DNA of 64,000 nucleotides, taken from NCBI GenBank assembly GCA_015178975.1, contig WHVD01000094.1:248001-312000 (forward strand), read 5' to 3'. The notes below the pieces were generated by a model. The model was not told where the DNA came from, ran no database searches, and saw nothing but the letters and a program-made list of their open reading frames with translations. This stretch comes from Hysterangium stoloniferum. Taxonomy: Eukaryota; Basidiomycota; Agaricomycetes; Hysterangiales; Hysterangiaceae. Positions 29,962 through 41,869 of the stretch are shown here, piece by piece. The position numbers and the translations under genes were made by a program. Every line of letters begins with the position of its first letter. Within the stretch, counting starts at the first letter, position 1.

Positions 29962-31104
29962 AAGAGACAGAGGTTATTGTCCATACAACGTTGTCTTTCC
30001 TGTGGGGTCAATTTGCCATTGGGTCCGAGTTTGCCTGAGAGGTCAGGTTTTCCAGTTTGCTTGCCGGACTGTTGACCCTTGTTATTGTCCTTGTTGTTGT
30101 TGTTGTTAGAAGACTTTTTATTGTTCTTCTTGTCGGATTGTGTGGAGTTTTGGTTGCTGGTTGACGAATTGTTGTTGTTGTTTTTATTGGCTGTGGACTT
30201 GTTTACTTTGTCCACAGAGGTCTCGTGGGCAACTTCCACGTGATGTTCCCAATAACGTGCGTTTGCATTTTGAGCTTTGAGGCACATATGGGACAGGGTT
30301 TTTGGCTTGCCATCTTCTCCTTTTGAGACTTTGTCTTTAAGGTGGGATGGCAGACCAGCATAGAATTGGTGGCGGAGAGTGGGATTGCCCCACTGACAAC
30401 GAGCTGCAAGATTATTGAATTGGATGATATAGTCCGTGATGTGCTGCGTGTCCTTTATACGAAGATTTGTGAGACTGTTCTCGGCTTCTCCTGTTGGGTC
30501 ATACGGGCCAAAGTTGGTTTCAAGCTCCTCAACAAAAGCATCCCAATCTTCAAGCCAAAGTGGCCCTTCCTCGGAAATTCCGCTAAAAGCTGGTTCAAAC
30601 CATTTCAACGTGGATCCTGACAAGTAGGAAAGTGTGTAGTTGACTTTTTGGGAGTCCATGGAGAATGCAGTGGATCGATCGCAGAAATTGAAGTGACATT
30701 GCATGAGGAAAGTAGAGAGTTTGTTTGGGTTGGAACCTGTGAAGGGTTCCGGAGCATTGACCTTTGACCGTGGAGGTTCTTGTTCCTTTTTCTTTCATTC
30801 TTCGAGGAGGTGCATCATAAATTTATCTATAGTACCTGCTAAAAATTCAGAAGTAGGGTCCCCCAAGTGCAGTCGTTCGATATGTAGATGGAGGATTTTC
30901 GACACCTTTGCCCTCGTCAGGGGCCATGGACTCATCCTTGTGCTCGGATTCGTCCTGGTTTTCTGGGACTTCTTCAATATGGGCTTCTTCCATGGCTTCC
31001 GACTGGTTCGCAAGCATCTGACTGGTATACAAGGTTAACGGGGAATGAAGAGTCGACAGTCCAGGTAATGATGCCTGTGCGTGCGCTTTTCTTCTTGGTG
31101 GCAT
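29895..31104 (-). pseudogene. Gypsy family B gag, frameshifted
   Basis: The ATG at 31104 starts MPPRRKAHAQ. This frame closes at 30847, and the capsid and knuckle portion continues in another frame (30704-29895) with FVEELETNFGPYDPTG, ITDYIIQFNNLAARC and a CCHC knuckle (CLLCGKPSHRVPEC). Runs of Asn/Lys codons lie between. One frameshift separates the halves. Its 5' LTR is 31141-31939. Confidence 0.85.
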
Positions 31105-31140
31105 AATGAAAACAACCTGCGAGTCTTAGTCTGAAAATAC

Positions 31141-31939
31141 TGTTAGGGTACGTATATGGTGGGTCTCCAGAGAAACCCGCAGAATATCTGGTAGGACTTG
31201 GCTTCAGCTTATAGGCTGCACCCTCGCTAGATCGTGTTGTCCAATTTCAGACAGGTGGATGGGATTCCCAGGGTGTCGGGGTCAGGGTTGTGGGTCGAGG
31301 GGTTGTAGGTCAGAGGTCGTGGGTCGTGAGTCGAGATAGGTTAAGAGAGATAGATGCGTCGGAGCCCATGGGCTCCGACTAGTGTGAGCGGTGTAATTCA
31401 AGTAGGAGTTTAGAGCAGAAAATGTATTAGATTACTGGGGGGAATCTAAGCCAATTTTCTGACTGGATTGTATGTACAACATCTGCCAGTTTAAATAGAC
31501 TGTGGAGTGAATGTCATACCAAATCCAGTAATGATGAAACGAAACAAGCAAAACATAAAATGGGAATAGTAAACACCAAATTTGGTGTTAGGAATGGGAT
31601 GGAATGGAGCAGAGTCCAAATAGTGACAAATCATAAACCATAATGGGAAATGGAGTGGGAGTGGAGTCCGAATCGTGACAGGTCATTTGACTAAAATGGG
31701 AATGGGGCTCTGTTAGAGGGATGACGGGTTTTCTGACTGGGGTCTGGTGACTGACGTGCGGGATGAGGTGGGACATAAACAGGGATGGAGTCCAGTGGGT
31801 TTTCCGGTGACTGAAACACAACGTAACAAAGTTGAACGTAGACAAGTCTGACATATGGAGTCTGGTGGGAATTCTGGTAAATTGACAATGGATGTGTATA
31901 AGTAGTGCCCAGAGTCCAGCGGGATTTCCAGTCGTAACA
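31141..31939 (-). repeat. Family B LTR (5' LTR of the truncated gypsy, copy B2)
   Basis: 799 bp, TGTTAGGGTA ... GTCGTAACA. The primer site at 31128-31138 matches LTR bases 31454-31464 at 10 of 11 positions, and TATTTAAAC lies 33 nt upstream of that segment on the minus strand, the same self-priming geometry as family A. Confidence 0.8.
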
Positions 31940-32259
31940 ACCATAACAGGAACAGAGCAGGAGTGGAGTCCGAATCGTGACAGGTCATTTGACTATAGCG
32001 GGAATGGGGCTCAGTTAGAGGGATGACAGGTTTTCCGAGTGGGGTCCAGTGACTGATGCGTGGGACAGAGTTGGACATAGACAGGGACAGAGTCTGGCGG
32101 GTATTCCAGTGACTGATACATAAAGTAATGAAGTCAAACATGGACAAGTCTGATGTATGGAGTCTGGCAGAAATTCCGGTAAACTGACAATTGGTGTGTA
32201 TAGGGCGCGGGTGTGTATAAGTTAGTGCCCGGAGTCCAGCGGGAATTCCAGTCATAACA
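31940..32259 (-). repeat. Tandem partial family B LTR
   Basis: It repeats the distal part of the LTR (from accataacagg to gtcataaca) directly after copy B2, ending in the same TAACA terminus. A partial tandem duplication or a second truncated insertion would explain it. Confidence 0.7.
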
Positions 32260-32508
32260 GTGTTGTGGTTATGGGGTGAGTTCTAACTATAGGCACTAGA
32301 GTACATAGGTCTAGTATGTATGCACCCACAAGAGTCTATGTACCATTTGAATACATAGATTGTTCAACTACATAATATATGCATATGATAAAATATAGAG
32401 AAAAATAGAAATAATAATTGAAATATAGTGTGGGTCCATCCCAACTATATTTTGGAATATATTTTGTAGTACCTCTCACACAAGGAGGTCACAAATATTG
32501 AATTCAAA

Positions 32509-32859
32509 TTGGTAGCAACATTAGAAGAAAAGAAGATAGCCATAGAGAATGTGAATCAATTACAAACTGAGAAGAAACAAGCACCCAGTGGTAAGAAAAT
32601 TAATCTCAAAGCTTCTGGGAGAGGCTTTCCAACACCAGCTGTTGCAATATCCACTGAAAAGGAAAATTTCCCTTACCTGTCCCTATCCTTACCCTCTTCA
32701 TCCTATCATCCCACATCTGAGCCCTCCTACATACCACTCCCTCCTGAACTGGAGTCACCTCCATCTTCTTATAATGTTCATTTATCCTACCTCCAATCTA
32801 GACTGCACACCAATTCTGAGCCTGCCACCTACCCTCCCAATCTTAGTTCTAACCAATAA
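32509..32859 (+). CDS. Short Ser/Pro-rich open frame, unrecognised
   Basis: An open stretch of about 116 codons with no ATG at its first codon and Lys/Glu-rich then Ser/Pro/Tyr-rich composition. It lies between LTR B2 and the foldback element at 32.9 kb. No domain recognised; it may be chance or a decayed transposon tail. Confidence 0.15.
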   Translation: MVATLEEKKIAIENVNQLQTEKKQAPSGKKINLKASGRGFPTPAVAISTEKENFPYLSLSLPSSSYHPTSEPSYIPLPPELESPPSSYNVHLSYLQSRLHTNSEPATYPPNLSSNQ

Positions 32860-32914
32860 CTGTTTTAATTTTTTTATTACTGTAATTATTTTAGTTCTTT
32901 TTAATATTTAGTTA

Positions 32915-33612
32915 CAGCTGTTTCAGGTATGTAATGCGGAATTTGAAAATCAATAAAAAAATTCCACTTTGGTCCCAAAAATAAATTGCCATGTAACTCC
33001 ATAACGGGGAGGAAGTAAGATATAATACTTTGTATTCACCATATGTATATATATATGGGGCAACCTATTCCTATACTCATAATTTCTTATTTCCTGTTAT
33101 TTAACATTTGGACCTCCATCAAAGAATCAGCTCCCCCGCCACAATCACACACATTTTTGGTTTGAAACTTGGGGAGAATAATATTATATATTATATATAG
33201 AAGTATAAACAAAAATGGATGCCTATACAGCATGGAATGTAGGGAAAGGGCAGACATACACTAATGCAGCATACAAGTGTCGCCGTTCCCTACATTCCAT
33301 ACTGTATAAGCATCCATTCTTGTTTATACTTTTATATATAATATATAATATTATTCTCCCCAAGTTTCAAACCGAAAATGTGTGTAATTGTGGCGGGGGA
33401 GCTGATTCTTTGATGGAGGTCCAAATGTTAAATAACAGGAAATAAGAAATTATGAGTATAGGAATAGGTTGCCCCATATATATATATGGTGAATACAAAG
33501 TATTATATCTTACTTCCTCCCCGTTATGGAGTTACATGGCAATTTATTTTTAGGACCAAAGCGGAATTTTTTATTGATTTTCAAATTCCGCACTACGTAC
33601 CCGAAACAGCTG
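32915..33612. mobile_element. Foldback (MITE-like) element M1, 698 bp
   Basis: Two inverted arms, 32915-33246 and 33286-33612, about 95 percent identical by eye, surround a loop of about 39 bp. Ends are CAGCTGTTTC in both directions, flanked by TA on each side (32913-32914, 33613-33614), as for Tc1/mariner-type insertion. The ORFs inside are shadows of the palindrome. The element ends about 190 bp before the start of the gene at 33804. It shares terminal sequence with M2 (54319-55371). Confidence 0.8.
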
Positions 33613-33803
33613 TAATTATTCAATTTTAATATTTAGTCAATTATTCAAACTTCCTTAAATGGACAGGACGACTCGACTCTTTCAGATTTCAAAAGAACCT
33701 GGACTAGAGTCTAAATCTCGTATATGTTGTATGGGTGCATTCATCTGACCCGAAACTTTATCCAAAAGGCTGGCGTCCACATGCGCCCACAAACACGACA
33801 AGT

Positions 33804-35372
33804 ATGACCTCCGGAAGCCTCAAAGTATGCAAATCCTGTACTACTAAGCCCTTACCTCTGGACAGATTCTCTGTTCGCACAAAGGACTCTACGCTGGGAA
33901 AGAAAGGGGAATTGGCAGATGTCTGTGTCGAGTGCATGACAAAAGATCGCGAAAGAAAGCGCAAGAAACGCGCTGAACAGAGAGCCGAAAGTGGTATTTC
34001 AGAGCGGGCGCACAAGCCGTGGGTTACAGATATCACGGTGGAAGCTTTCATGGATATGGCCGCCGCTGCTGTAGAGAAAGATGTCGAGTTTCGTGTGGAA
34101 GTGGATATAGACGAGCTCGTTTCACTGGATAATATTCCTGAGAAACGCGTTAGATTGTTGGCTGTCAAGTTGAACGAAGTGATGAGACTACATTGGTCGT
34201 AAGTGATGGACTGATTGGCTGTCTTGATTGACATGAAGTCTGGCTTAGGTTGTCTGTTCATCACGCAAGGAAGGATCATACGGAGTGGATATTCTGTTGT
34301 ACGCAAGCTAAGAATCGAGGAAAAAAGGGCGTCTCGGCCTCAGAGCGGAAGAGAGCCACAAAGAAAATGGACCGCGGTCATTGTGAAGGGTGGCTTCGAA
34401 TATTGACTATAAACAGCGACTCTCGAATGAAGATCTCGATTGTACATAAACACTGTCACGAAGCTTACAAAAACGTCCACTTACCCGACGAATGGAAGGC
34501 ATATGTTCGTCAACACCTTGATACAAAGCCAGGCAAGGCATGTATAAATCACCTTATTTGCTCACAATATCTAATGCATCACAGATTTGGTTACATGTTG
34601 TAGAAGAGGAGCGAAAGCGAGGCAACGAGAAATCAGAACTGCCTTACCGACAGAAAGCCGTTTATTACTACTGGCACAAGCAACGCGAATTATTAAGCAC
34701 AAGTTCCGGTGACCGGCCATCGGGATCTGCTTCTCCAGGTCCAGGTGAGATCATGGACGCAGGCCCTTCAAGTTCACACGCGATGGTCTCTGAAATTCGG
34801 AAGACGGAGTCCGAGAGAGAGAGTATTCTCCCTGATTCAAACTGTGAGCCCGTACCAAGAACTACAACTTTTCTCAGTTCTCATTTTATAAAAGTCCTTC
34901 ATAGCCCCAATATGGCATTTCCGGTGTATCAAGATGTTGCTGAATCAACATCTCCTGAACCTATCGTAAGTTTTTCAAACCACCATTTGTTCACACCGAT
35001 ACCATGTTCAGCGGGAAACCGTTCATCGCAGTTCAAAGCTATAGCTCGTCCTTCGTGTCACAATCCCCAGGCAGCTCCATATATCCCACATCCGCCGCCG
35101 CCTGATGCTCTTCCTCTACAGTTTGCCATCGAAGCTCCAACTGTTGAGGTCCGTGGACACCCATCCTTCCTTTCATATTAGTGACAAAAGGGCAGCCGCT
35201 GAATGCCTCCACCGTCTTTGATGAAGTTACTCGTGCCATAGAATCAGCTTTAGCAATTCTGGACAGTTATGGTCCGGATAATATTGATCCCGGGTTATTG
35301 GCACGAATAGAGGCGGCTTTCCGACCAGGCTTGGATTTCGTTAAGCAGTTCATGCGTTCTGAGGACCGTTGA
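33804..35372 (+). CDS. Zinc-finger protein with CxxC pairs and WRKY/GCM1-like pattern
   Basis: Model: join(33804..34198,34249..34537,34585..35148,35196..35372), 474 aa, all junctions in frame. The start is the first in-frame ATG; the frame extends upstream to about 33735 without one. C9-X2-C12 and C41-X2-C44 form a treble-clef-like pair followed by a Lys/Arg-rich segment. Residues about 145-210 show WIFCCTQ, then a KMDRGHCEGWL block, then VHKHCHEAY, a C...C...H-x-H layout like the WRKY/GCM1/FLYWCH fingers of Mutator-like transposases and regulators derived from them. The middle is Ser/Pro-rich and disordered; the C-terminus is helical. Intron 2 starts GC rather than GT (AAG|GCATGT), the only in-frame choice I found. 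It may be a DNA-binding regulator or a domesticated transposon-derived protein; no transposase catalytic domain is visible. Confidence 0.65.
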
Positions 35373-36149
35373 TCAGACTGAAGGTTTGGCTACATTGAAA
35401 GAGTGTCGTGAATGGCGGTCACACTTCACACGCAGGACAACACTGCATCTTTGTTGTGCATGGCAGTTAGCAGGTGGCTGAAGTACAACGAAGCCGTATC
35501 TGGTTGAGAGCTGAGGATAGGGTCGAGTGTTATGTATTCATGAGACTTACTACACATAAAGACTCTGAGGTTCTCCTTGAGGACTTTGTGTCTGGCTGGA
35601 TATTGTTTTTAGAAATGATTGCAGTTGGTGCATGAAGGAGTGAGCATTATATTATGTATGAAGCGGAATGAATAGAGAGGTTTTTGAGATTCGGACAAAC
35701 ATTCTGATTATCAGCATGAAAGATATCGTAGTGTCCCCGCAATTGCGAACCCCCAACAAAGAACAGGTCAGGTGCAATATTGTGCATGCTAAATATACCC
35801 AAAAAACGAGCCCCCATTAGCATATTGTGGCCGCATAAAATGAGTCATTTAAGGAAACATTAAAAGGAAATAATAGTTAACATTTAAATGGACTTTTGTG
35901 AGGCCAAAAAAATATGACATTTTGTATTTCAGGCTCATACCTTGTGAGTTCTTGTTGAACTCTCTACAGCAGGATAATACCTTCTATTCTGAAGTATTGT
36001 TTCATACTGCATAATACTTGAGCTGGTCTCCAGCCAGACCAAGGCCTGTTCCCCATCTGACCTAGGCCTCTGGACCCCTAGTTTACAGCTAAGTGTCATC
36101 ATGCATCTTACTTGTCATCATGCATCTTACTACACACTTCTTGCCTGTT
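35373..36149. other. Intergenic sequence
   Basis: Contains the presumed 3' UTR of the preceding gene. A segment near 35838-35851 (aaaatgagtcattt) resembles the MITE ends at 53.5-53.8 kb. Nothing else supported. Confidence 0.35.
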
Positions 36150-36530
36150 TTGAAATACCAGAGCACCTGACAGTTTCATGTGAAGGCATAACACATCCAT
36201 TGAAGCTAAGCTCCACTTGTCTTACTGTAGTAGTAACTCCATTTAAGTATGTATATACTGGCCTTTCAGTCCCCATTCTTGTTAGATTTAGTAATGTGGC
36301 TACATGTTGTGTACCACTGTGGGTCCACAGTTCACATTGGTGAAACATCTATCACATCAAGCATGATCCTTCTAAATTCATCAATATTTACATCCATGCT
36401 ATCAAATGTGCTTTCCAGAACCTCATATCTTTAGATTGTGCTATCAATGATTGTTAAACATTGGATGTCCTCCTGATGAACCTTCATAAATTTGTCTTGT
36501 AAATCCCTTGGGAGTTCTATTTTTCAAGCT
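36150..36530 (+). pseudogene. Rearranged Copia-like fragment
   Basis: 36150-36275 resembles 17390-17540. 36286-36325 is the complement of 17735-17795. 36360-36520 is the sense version of the gag remnant at 18190-18320 (tacatccatgctatcaaatg). These are scrambled pieces of the same Copia family as at 17.4-18.7 kb. Confidence 0.5.
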
Positions 36531-36616
36531 CTACATTGTGTCATACATAGATACAGACCTTGTTTTTAAAAATCATTTCATTACCTATATAATAAAACCA
36601 CTTACTCTCTGACTTT

Positions 36617-37009
36617 TTGATGAGGCAAGTATGTAACTTGGCTGTTACTCAAAGCTGTGACCTCATTATCTGGTTCAGAACACCTCAAATGGTCACTTTC
36701 TATGTGACACAGTTGGACTTAAATTGCTCCATCATACTAGGACACAACTGGCTTACCCACTACAATCCATTGATTGACTGGGTTTTAGGCAGTATCACAT
36801 TCTGGACACCCATGGCCTCTGATAAAACTGCATCATCATCCCTGACCTTCATGGAACTCTCAGCCTCTTCAATGAATCTGGCTTCAATGGAACCTATGGA
36901 ACCTCCTTGCATGTCTCTCATGAATATAGAAGCATTTATTAGGGCTACTAAACTAGAAGGCTCCTTAGCATTCACTTCAAAAATCCCTATTAGATGTTTG
37001 TGTGGATAA
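36617..37009 (+). pseudogene. Gypsy protease-region fragment
   Basis: It encodes VTFYVTQLDLN, ILGHNWLTHYNPLIDW and AFIRATKLEGS, which match the end of the retropepsin and the linker before RT in families A and B. It is in plus orientation, opposite to the adjacent B-type LTR, so it is a separate old fragment. Confidence 0.7.
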
Positions 37010-37019
37010 TAGTTGGCTG

Positions 37020-38689
37020 TGTTAGGATATGTACAGGGCAGGTCTCCGGAGAAACCCGCAGAATATCCGGTAGGACTTGGCTTCAGCTTATAGGCTGCAC
37101 CCTCGCTAGATTGTGTTGTCCAATTTCAGACAGGTGGACGGGAATCCCGGGGAGTCTGGGCGGGGGTCATGGGTCGAGGGGTCGTAGGTTGGAAGTCATG
37201 GGTTGTGGGTCGTGAGTCAAGATAGGTGAGAGAGATAGATGTGCTGGAGCCCGTGGGCTCCGATTAGTGTGAGCGGTATAATTCAAGTAGGAGTTTAGAG
37301 TGGAAAATGTATTAGATTACTGGGGGGAATCTAAGCCGATTTTCTGACTGGATTGTATGTACAACATCTGCCAGTTTAAATAGACTGTGAAGTGAATGTC
37401 TGTTAGGATACACACACAGGGCGGGTTTCCAGAGAAACCCGTGGGATATCCGGTAGGACTTGGCTTCAGCTTATAGGCTGTGCCCTCGCTAGATCGTGTT
37501 GTCCAATTTCAAACAGGCGGATGGGGATCCCGGGGAGTCCGGGCGGGGTTTGTGGGTCGTGGGTTGTAAGTCGGGGGTTGTGGGTCCTAAGTCGGAGGTC
37601 ATGGGTCGTGAGTCGAGATAGTTGAGAGAGATAGATGCACCTGAGCCCATGGGCTCTAACTAGTGAAAGCGATGTGAATCAAGTAAGGTTTTTAGAGTGG
37701 AAAATGTTATTAGATTACTGGGGGGAATCTAAGCTAATTTTCTGACTGGATTGTATGTACAACATCTGCCAGTTTATATAGACTGTGGAATGCATGACAT
37801 ACCAAATCCAGTAATGATGAAATGAAACTAACAAAACATAAAATGGGAATAGTAAACACCAAGTTTGGTGTTAGGAACGGGATGGAATGGAGCAGAGTCT
37901 GAATCGTGACAAAGCATAACCCATAACAGGAAACAGAGTGGGAGTGGAGTCCTAAATTGTGACAGGTCATTTGACTAAAATGGGAACGGGGCTCGATTAG
38001 AGTGGTGACGGGATTCTAAGTGGGGTCCGGTGACTGATGTGTGGGACGAAGACGGACATAGACAGAGACGGAGTCCGGGGGAAGTCCAGTGACTGATATG
38101 TGTCGTAATGAGGTCGAACGTAACAAGTCTTGATGTAACGGAGTCCGGGCGGGAAATCCTATAAACAGACAATTGGTGCTTGTAGCGCGTGGGGGCATAC
38201 AGGTTAGTGCCCGGAGTCCGGCGGGATTGTCCGGTCGTAACAATGTCATACCGAATCCAGTAATGATGAAACAAAACAAGCAAAACATAAAACAGGAATA
38301 GTAAACACCAAATTGGTGTTAGGAATGGGACGGAACAGAGCAGAGTCCGAATAGTGACAAATCATAAACCATAATGGGAAACAGAGTGGGAGCGGAGTCC
38401 GAATCATGACAGGTCATTTGACTAAAATGGGAATGGGGCTCTGTTAGAGAAGGTGTCGGGTTTTCTGAGTGGGGTCTGGTGACTGATGTGTGGGATGAGG
38501 TCAGAAATAGACAGAGGTGGAGTCCAGTGGGTTTTCCGGTGACTGAAACACAACATAACGAAGACGAACATAGATGAGTCTGACGTGCGGAGTCCAGTGG
38601 GAATTCCGGTAAACTGATAATGGGTTCATATAGGGCGTGGGTGCATATAAGTTAGTGCCCGGAGTCTGGCGGGATTTCCAGTCATAACA
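37020..38689 (-). repeat. Family B LTR (copy B3) split by a second B LTR
   Basis: B3 occupies 37020-37400 and 38248-38689. It starts TGTTAGGATA and ends GTCATAACA. It is interrupted by copy B4 with a clean 5-bp duplication. I could not find a matching target duplication around B3 itself. Confidence 0.8.
37401..38242 (-). repeat. Solo family B LTR (copy B4) nested in B3
   Basis: 842 bp, TGTTAGGATA ... GTCGTAACA, flanked by ATGTC at 37396-37400 and 38243-38247. This shows the family was active after B3 had already become part of the locus. Confidence 0.85.
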
Positions 38690-39338
38690 GTGCTGTTTGC
38701 TATGGTAGAAAAGCAGATGCAATCTCTTCTCACCATTTACAGGGTTTTCATTTTCAAAAGGTGAGGTTATTCATGTCATCATATGGTGGTATCTGGCAAT
38801 AATATTACTTTGCATCCTCCAGATTACTAATCATGCCAAAATGAAGTTTATGTATGTACAATGTTGACAGTATGTATATAGAAAATGGACTGAGTTCTTT
38901 TTGTATGACTAAGCTACTGTAATATACTACTTAGCCAAGCATATTCAAATAAACTATGAAAAGTGTGTAGTAAGACCATGAGCATCTTCAATGGCTTGCA
39001 ACACAATAACCTATCTTAACACACCCACATTGCATGTCATTGAGAGCATGCAGTTAAGCCATACACACCAAACAAGAAATAAGCATGTTTAACACAAAAG
39101 AAAATGTGCCCACTTGATGTGAAAAACATTTGAAAACTGAAATACACCTGCTGCACCCACTAGATGTGAAATTTGTCTGGTACCTTTAGCATTGAATTGA
39201 ACCTTGAGCATTCTTGCTCCTAGAATGCATTCCAACCTCCCAGACCACAAATGCTAGACCTTGGAGCCTGGCTCACAACTCCTAGTCTACATGACAATAT
39301 CAGGTATGCAATATAAAAATACTCTCCTCTGTGCTAGC
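38690..39338. repeat. Dispersed repeats also seen near 46.5 kb and 51.7 kb
   Basis: 38700-38850 resembles 51655-51790 and, inverted, 47945-48090 (gcagatgcaatctcttctca; tactttgcatcctccagatt). 38855-39020 resembles 46467-46603 (caatgttgacagtatg ... gcttgcaacacaa). No coding sequence. Confidence 0.6.
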
Positions 39339-40408
39339 TGTTATGACTGTGTCGCAACCCTATCGGTCCCTGAGGTTATCACCACTTATCGATGGTTCAA
39401 GTTACGATTCAAGTCACCACATCGGAAACCATCGGCCCCCGAAGCTGATGTATGCTTTCACGATGATCAAACTCCGTTTATGCCCACATCAAAATATACT
39501 CGTACTATCTGGTTAAACTTTTGATACCTCCCTTTTATTATCATGATCCGTTCTATCCTATGTTTCACATATGTCTATCTATATTTGTAGTCCTCGAACT
39601 ATTTCCTTTTTTCGTAATTCCGCTCTCGGGTATCTCTTCGGCCTCCAAACTAATCATAAACTTCCCGTTCCTAGTCAAGCTTATTGTTACGACCGTGTCG
39701 CAACCCTATCGGTCCCGAGGTTATCGCCACTTATCAATGTTTTCAAGTCACCACTTCAGAAACCATTGGCCCCCGAAGCTGACGTATGTTTTCGCAATGA
39801 TCAAACTCCGTTTATGCCCACGTCAAAATAACTCGTATTGTCTGGTTAAACTTTTGATACGTCCCTTTTATTATGTTGATCCGTTCAATCCTATGTTTCA
39901 CATATGTCTATCTATATTTGTAGTCCTTGAACTATTTCCTTTTATCGTAATTCCGCTCTCGGTTATCATCGGCCTCCGAACTAATCATAAACTTCCCATT
40001 CCTAGTCAAGCTTATTGTTAATACCGTTTTCCGCCCTTCTCCCCGTTAGTATTTTCTAGATGCCTGTTACTTGTATATGAACCCGCTGTAGTTGTAGTTA
40101 CTAGGCAATCAGAATATCGACTTAGAATACCCTCATACGTCCGTAACAGTCTCATACTAAGAATCCCCCCATCTGCCTTCGTGTGCACTCGCCCACTCCC
40201 AGCCCCGACCCCTTGGCCCAACACTCGACTTGTCCTTCGGTCCTGATCAGTATCTCGCCGAAAGGAACTCTTTAGGATTAGTCTTCACCCGTCCGAAATC
40301 TAAGGACACCTACAGATATTTGTGAGGGCGCAGCACATAAGCTGAAGCCAAGTCCTTCCGATCAGTCCCTGTCGGCCACCGACATTAGTCAGTTTTCAGT
40401 TCTTAACA
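39339..40408 (+). repeat. A-type solo LTR with an internal partial duplication
   Basis: A full A-type LTR (39685-40408) is preceded by a direct duplicate of its first half (39339-39684). The whole unit is flanked by CTAGC at 39334-39338 and 40409-40413, so the duplication moved with the LTR or arose before the flanks were fixed. Orientation is opposite to the gypsy at 1-7.7 kb. The core promoter and primer block is present near 40070-40120. Confidence 0.85.
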
Positions 40409-40559
40409 CTAGCCATGAGAGCCTCTAGGTTTTTGGTAGGTGATCCACTTTATGACAAACCAACAGGCTTCAGCATGGGACAAAAACATGTGATGGGACA
40501 TTCACTATTGCATCGTATAGCAATTTATCAACTGTTTCACATTTTGTGAGTCTGTTTTT

Positions 40560-41600
40560 GTTTTCAGGGCAATTTGGCTTTCAGTGTCCTTCTGGCCTTT
40601 CAAATAGCTTTCTTCAATGCCACAGAAATATCCTTGATAGTGAGTGATCCCACAGGCAGCATAAGAGCAGTTACAACTCCACCAAATTCTGGAGCCAAAT
40701 GGTAAATGAGGACATCTGGTACATCCTCCTCATATAATTTGACTCCAATCACTCAAAGCTGTGAAGCAAGAGTAAAAATGCTATGGACATATTCCATCAC
40801 TGGGTTTTTAACATCGTGCTGGGATGTACATATAAAGCTGGCATTTCAATGAAATCCGATTGGCCTGATTATTTACCTGATATTTTTTTGCAAGTGCTTG
40901 CCATGCCTCAGGTCCAGTGGTACATTCCTGAATGTACAATTGTTGGCTTGATGGGATTGTGAGTCCAATTGCCATGTAACCACCCTCTGAATACTTTGCC
41001 CATTCCAAATACTCCCATCCTTAGATGCCTTTGCTCTACCACTTGCAATGCTCCATGATCCAGCATGCAACATGTTAGGACCAGGAAACCCACTGGGACC
41101 CAGGACTCACCCTATAAGTATTTGACTCTCTATATCACATGAACTACCCACTGGACTCTGCCCAGACATCCCAGACCCCTTGTTCCCAATCTGTCTTTAC
41201 CCCTTTGACATCTGGTTTATTCTACCCCTTGTTCTAAATCCATTTGACATCTGGTTTATTGTGTTATTGTACTCTTGTTATGTCTTTTTGTATATCTGAT
41301 TTAGTAGTACAATAATCTATTAGTCTATATGTATAAGCAAGTAGTTATTTGTACATACAATCCAATCAGAAAATCAACTTAGTTTCTACTTGTCTCTTGT
41401 TCTTTGCATATTCTTGGAACCCACAGGTTTCCCATCTGCTTCTGTCTGAAGTTGGACACCACAATCTTGCAAGGGCACAGCACATACATAAGCTGAGGCC
41501 AAGTCCTTTCCCAGAACCTCTGTGACCCCCACACTTAACACCACAGAACCATTGACAGTGAAAACTTCCATTCATGGCAGTTATTGTTAAGTTTTTGTGG
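40560..41600 (-). pseudogene. Copia gag remnant interrupted by a family C LTR
   Basis: Minus-strand 41008-40808 reads IQECTTGPEAWQALAKKYQ, the UBN2-type Copia gag signature. Further gag-like sequence lies at 40870-41070, and its likely start (ATGAATGGAAG at 41575) lies beyond the LTR at 41073-41540. Frames are broken. Confidence 0.55.
41073..41540 (+). repeat. Family C solo LTR
   Basis: 468 bp, TGTTAGGACC ... CACTTAACA, related to 13279-13718 in the opposite orientation. Flanks CAACA (41068-41072) and CCACA (41541-41545) agree at 4 of 5 bases. It includes the primer-like aatcagaaaat and the shared LTR box near 41474-41512. Confidence 0.75.
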
Positions 41601-41869
41601 TGCTGTTCCTAGACCATATAACTTTCCGTTTGTCTGAGTGAGGTGGCAGTACTCATTGTAAACGGATAAGGACTAAACAAATACAAATAGACCTTATATA
41701 ACCCAAAATATGTGGTGAATTCCAAACTGCAGCGGCCCAAGCCCTAATGCTCATGATCCCTTGCTAACCCAAATCCGAGAAAAGTCAACAGTTATCACCC
41801 AAGAGTTTTGGGATGCTTGCAAGTAAGGCATTGACATTGAATATAGGAAGATGAATGAGATAGTATTGG

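Noticed and set aside
33215..33445. Plus-strand ORF inside foldback element M1
   Set aside because: It spans the hairpin loop and arm and is explained by the inverted repeat; no coding signature.
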